Source of the DNA: Rhodospirillales bacterium
GTDB taxonomy: Bacteria; Pseudomonadota; Alphaproteobacteria; Rhodospirillales; Casp-alpha2
NCBI GenBank assembly: GCA_030727885.1
Contig: JANRAT010000069.1
Span: 1,818-8,455, forward strand
Reading direction: 5' to 3'
Length of the DNA: 6,638 bases
Numbering within the stretch: position 1 is the first letter of the stretch; each line of letters starts with the position of its first letter. The position numbers and the translations under genes were made by a program. Under the pieces are notes generated by a model. The model ran no database searches, had not been told where the DNA came from, and worked only from the letters and a program-made list of their open reading frames with translations. Of this stretch, positions 6,084 through 6,638 are shown piece after piece.

Positions 6084-6335
6084 TTACTTTATGCCGAGAA
6101 TCGCTTCGGCGGCACTCAGTGCCTTCATGGATTCTTCGTGCTTGCCGGCTTTGTGAAAGGCTTCGCCTTCCATGCGGAGTTTGGAAACTTCGCTCATCTT
6201 GGCGCTATCGAGTTTGGTGGTCTTAAGCGCCGCATCGATGGCTTTCATGTGTTTCGGGCACGAGCTGGCAAATGCCGGTGCCGACGCCATCATGAGGAAA
6301 GCCGCAGCGATACAGGCGAGAATACGTGTTTTCAT
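6084..6335 (-). CDS. Small exported helical protein of unknown function
   Basis: This encodes 83 residues with a textbook signal peptide: M-K-T-R, a hydrophobic core at about 5-19, and a cleavage site A-P-A-F-A followed by S-S-C at 23-26. The mature protein would be about 60 residues, begins with a single Cys (C26) followed by P-K-H-M, and is otherwise rich in A, K, E, M and L, consistent with two or three helices. The second half (R-M-E-G-E-A-F-H-K-A-G-K-H-E-E-S, 54-69) resembles one helix-turn-helix repeat of the TPR kind, but one repeat is too little to call TPR. The cysteine context is not a lipobox. The ATG at 6335 has GGGA on the minus strand 9 nt upstream. The gene is closed by a strong terminator 18 bp after its stop. 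I have seen similar short periplasmic proteins in proteobacteria without a known role; the function is unknown. Confidence 0.82.
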   Translation of the reverse strand: MKTRILACIAAAFLMMASAPAFASSCPKHMKAIDAALKTTKLDSAKMSEVSKLRMEGEAFHKAGKHEESMKALSAAEAILGIK

Positions 6336-6529
6336 TTTTGGAGATCCCTTGTTTATATATCGGCCTGAGCCGGTTTCTTGTTACCCTGAAAATCGGCGGG
6401 ATATGAGGTTCCTCAAGATCCGGCGCCGACCCTCCGATCATAACCGATTAGCCGATTAATAATAGCAGATTTGCTTTTTCAGCCCGCAGCACACGAAAAG
6501 TTGATTGCGCCTTATGCCCCCCACCAAGC
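6336..6529. other. Upstream region of the small exported-protein gene, with CCGAT(T/C)A repeats
   Basis: No gene fits in this stretch. It should carry the promoter for the minus-strand small gene. An AT-rich core at 6440-6480 contains a minus-strand TATGAT (6444-6439), which resembles a -10 box but lacks a good -35 at the right distance. Three copies of CCGAT(C/T)A stand at 6434, 6444 and 6452 on the plus strand. The segment 6482-6528 shows nothing recognisable. Confidence 0.4.
6434..6458. repeat. Three short direct repeats CCGAT(C/T)A upstream of the small exported gene
   Basis: CCGATCA at 6434-6440, CCGATTA at 6444-6450 and CCGATTA at 6452-6458 are spaced 10 and 8 bp start to start. They overlap the only -10-like sequence in the region, as an operator array would. 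No known regulator site is recognised. Confidence 0.4.
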
Positions 6530-6638
6530 CCCCTCACCTAACCTCTCCCCCATGCATGGGGAGAGAAATAAGTAAAACCGTGCCTGTAAACGTGAGTCCC
6601 TCTCCCCCATGTAAATGGGGGAGAGGACAGGTGAGGGG
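6530..6638. repeat. Palindromic intergenic repeat element (REP/MITE-like)
   Basis: The outer 24-bp arms at 6530-6553 and 6615-6638 are inverted copies with 22 of 24 positions matching, beginning with CCCCTCACCT. Inside, CCTCTCCCCCAT (6599-6610) and its complement (6615-6626) form a perfect 12-pair hairpin with a GTAA loop. A second hairpin, CTCTCCCC/GGGGAGAG (6543-6550 with 6558-6565), surrounds CATGCAT. The element has no coding capacity. The window ends exactly at the outer edge of the right arm, so the repeat may continue or a neighbouring copy may follow. CCCCTCACC/CTCTCCCC-type repeats are common between genes in several proteobacteria (general knowledge); the family of this one is not identified. 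Confidence 0.8.

Noticed and set aside
5478..6368. Plus-strand open frame of 296 codons opposite the M23-like and small exported genes
   Set aside because: It runs across two genes and the terminator between them on the other strand, and its translation shows no domain, so it is a shadow frame.
6530..6638. CRISPR array, because of the repeated CCTCTCCCCCAT
   Set aside because: The copies are in both orientations, unevenly spaced and palindromic, with no regular spacers and no cas genes nearby.

Overview
The window reads as a chromosomal segment of a moderately GC-rich alphaproteobacterium. The grounds are codon use, a PAS_5-type (PF07310-like) single-domain protein common in Rhodospirillales, and two GC-rich hairpins with T-tracts. 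A Thalassospira-like or other Rhodospirillales member is my best guess, but the genus is not established from this sequence alone. The genes are ordinary in codon use. I see no phage genes, transposase, CRISPR array, tRNA or rRNA.

Layout, left to right. (1) At 1-207 (+) is the C-terminal tail of a YghU-type glutathione transferase / disulfide-bond oxidoreductase, cut by the window edge. (2) Three minus-strand genes follow, read right to left: an FrnE-type DsbA-family thiol oxidoreductase (2368-1733), a 3-hydroxyisobutyrate-dehydrogenase-family NAD(P)-dependent oxidoreductase (1621-731) and, 5 bp further on, a small PAS-domain protein (725-204). The stop of the last overlaps the yghU stop in a shared CTAG. 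(3) A divergent gap leads to a plus-strand gene for a 169-residue protein with three membrane segments (2591-3100). (4) It converges, 3 bp apart, on a large minus-strand gene for bifunctional glutathionylspermidine amidase/synthetase, gss (4996-3104). (5) Upstream of gss on the same strand are an exported M23-like (LytM/Peptidase_M23 fold) protein with a damaged zinc-binding motif (5996-5136) and an 83-residue exported small protein (6335-6084), each followed by a hairpin with a T-tract. (6) The right end holds a compact, highly palindromic repeat element (6530-6638), which is probably an intergenic repeat or MITE-like unit.

Functionally, the common thread is low-molecular-weight thiol chemistry. 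Gss makes and cleaves glutathionylspermidine, YghU handles glutathione disulfides, and the FrnE/DsbA-like protein has a CPWC redox motif. In Escherichia coli, gss and yghU are direct neighbours, so finding both within 5 kb here looks like a retained but rearranged association. The most interesting non-coding signal is the gss leader (about 5000-5083). There a terminator-like hairpin with six T's overlaps a second perfect hairpin that cannot form at the same time, and a third strong hairpin sits just before the gss ribosome-binding site. This architecture is compatible with transcription attenuation of gss, but could also be a plain terminator for the M23-like gene.
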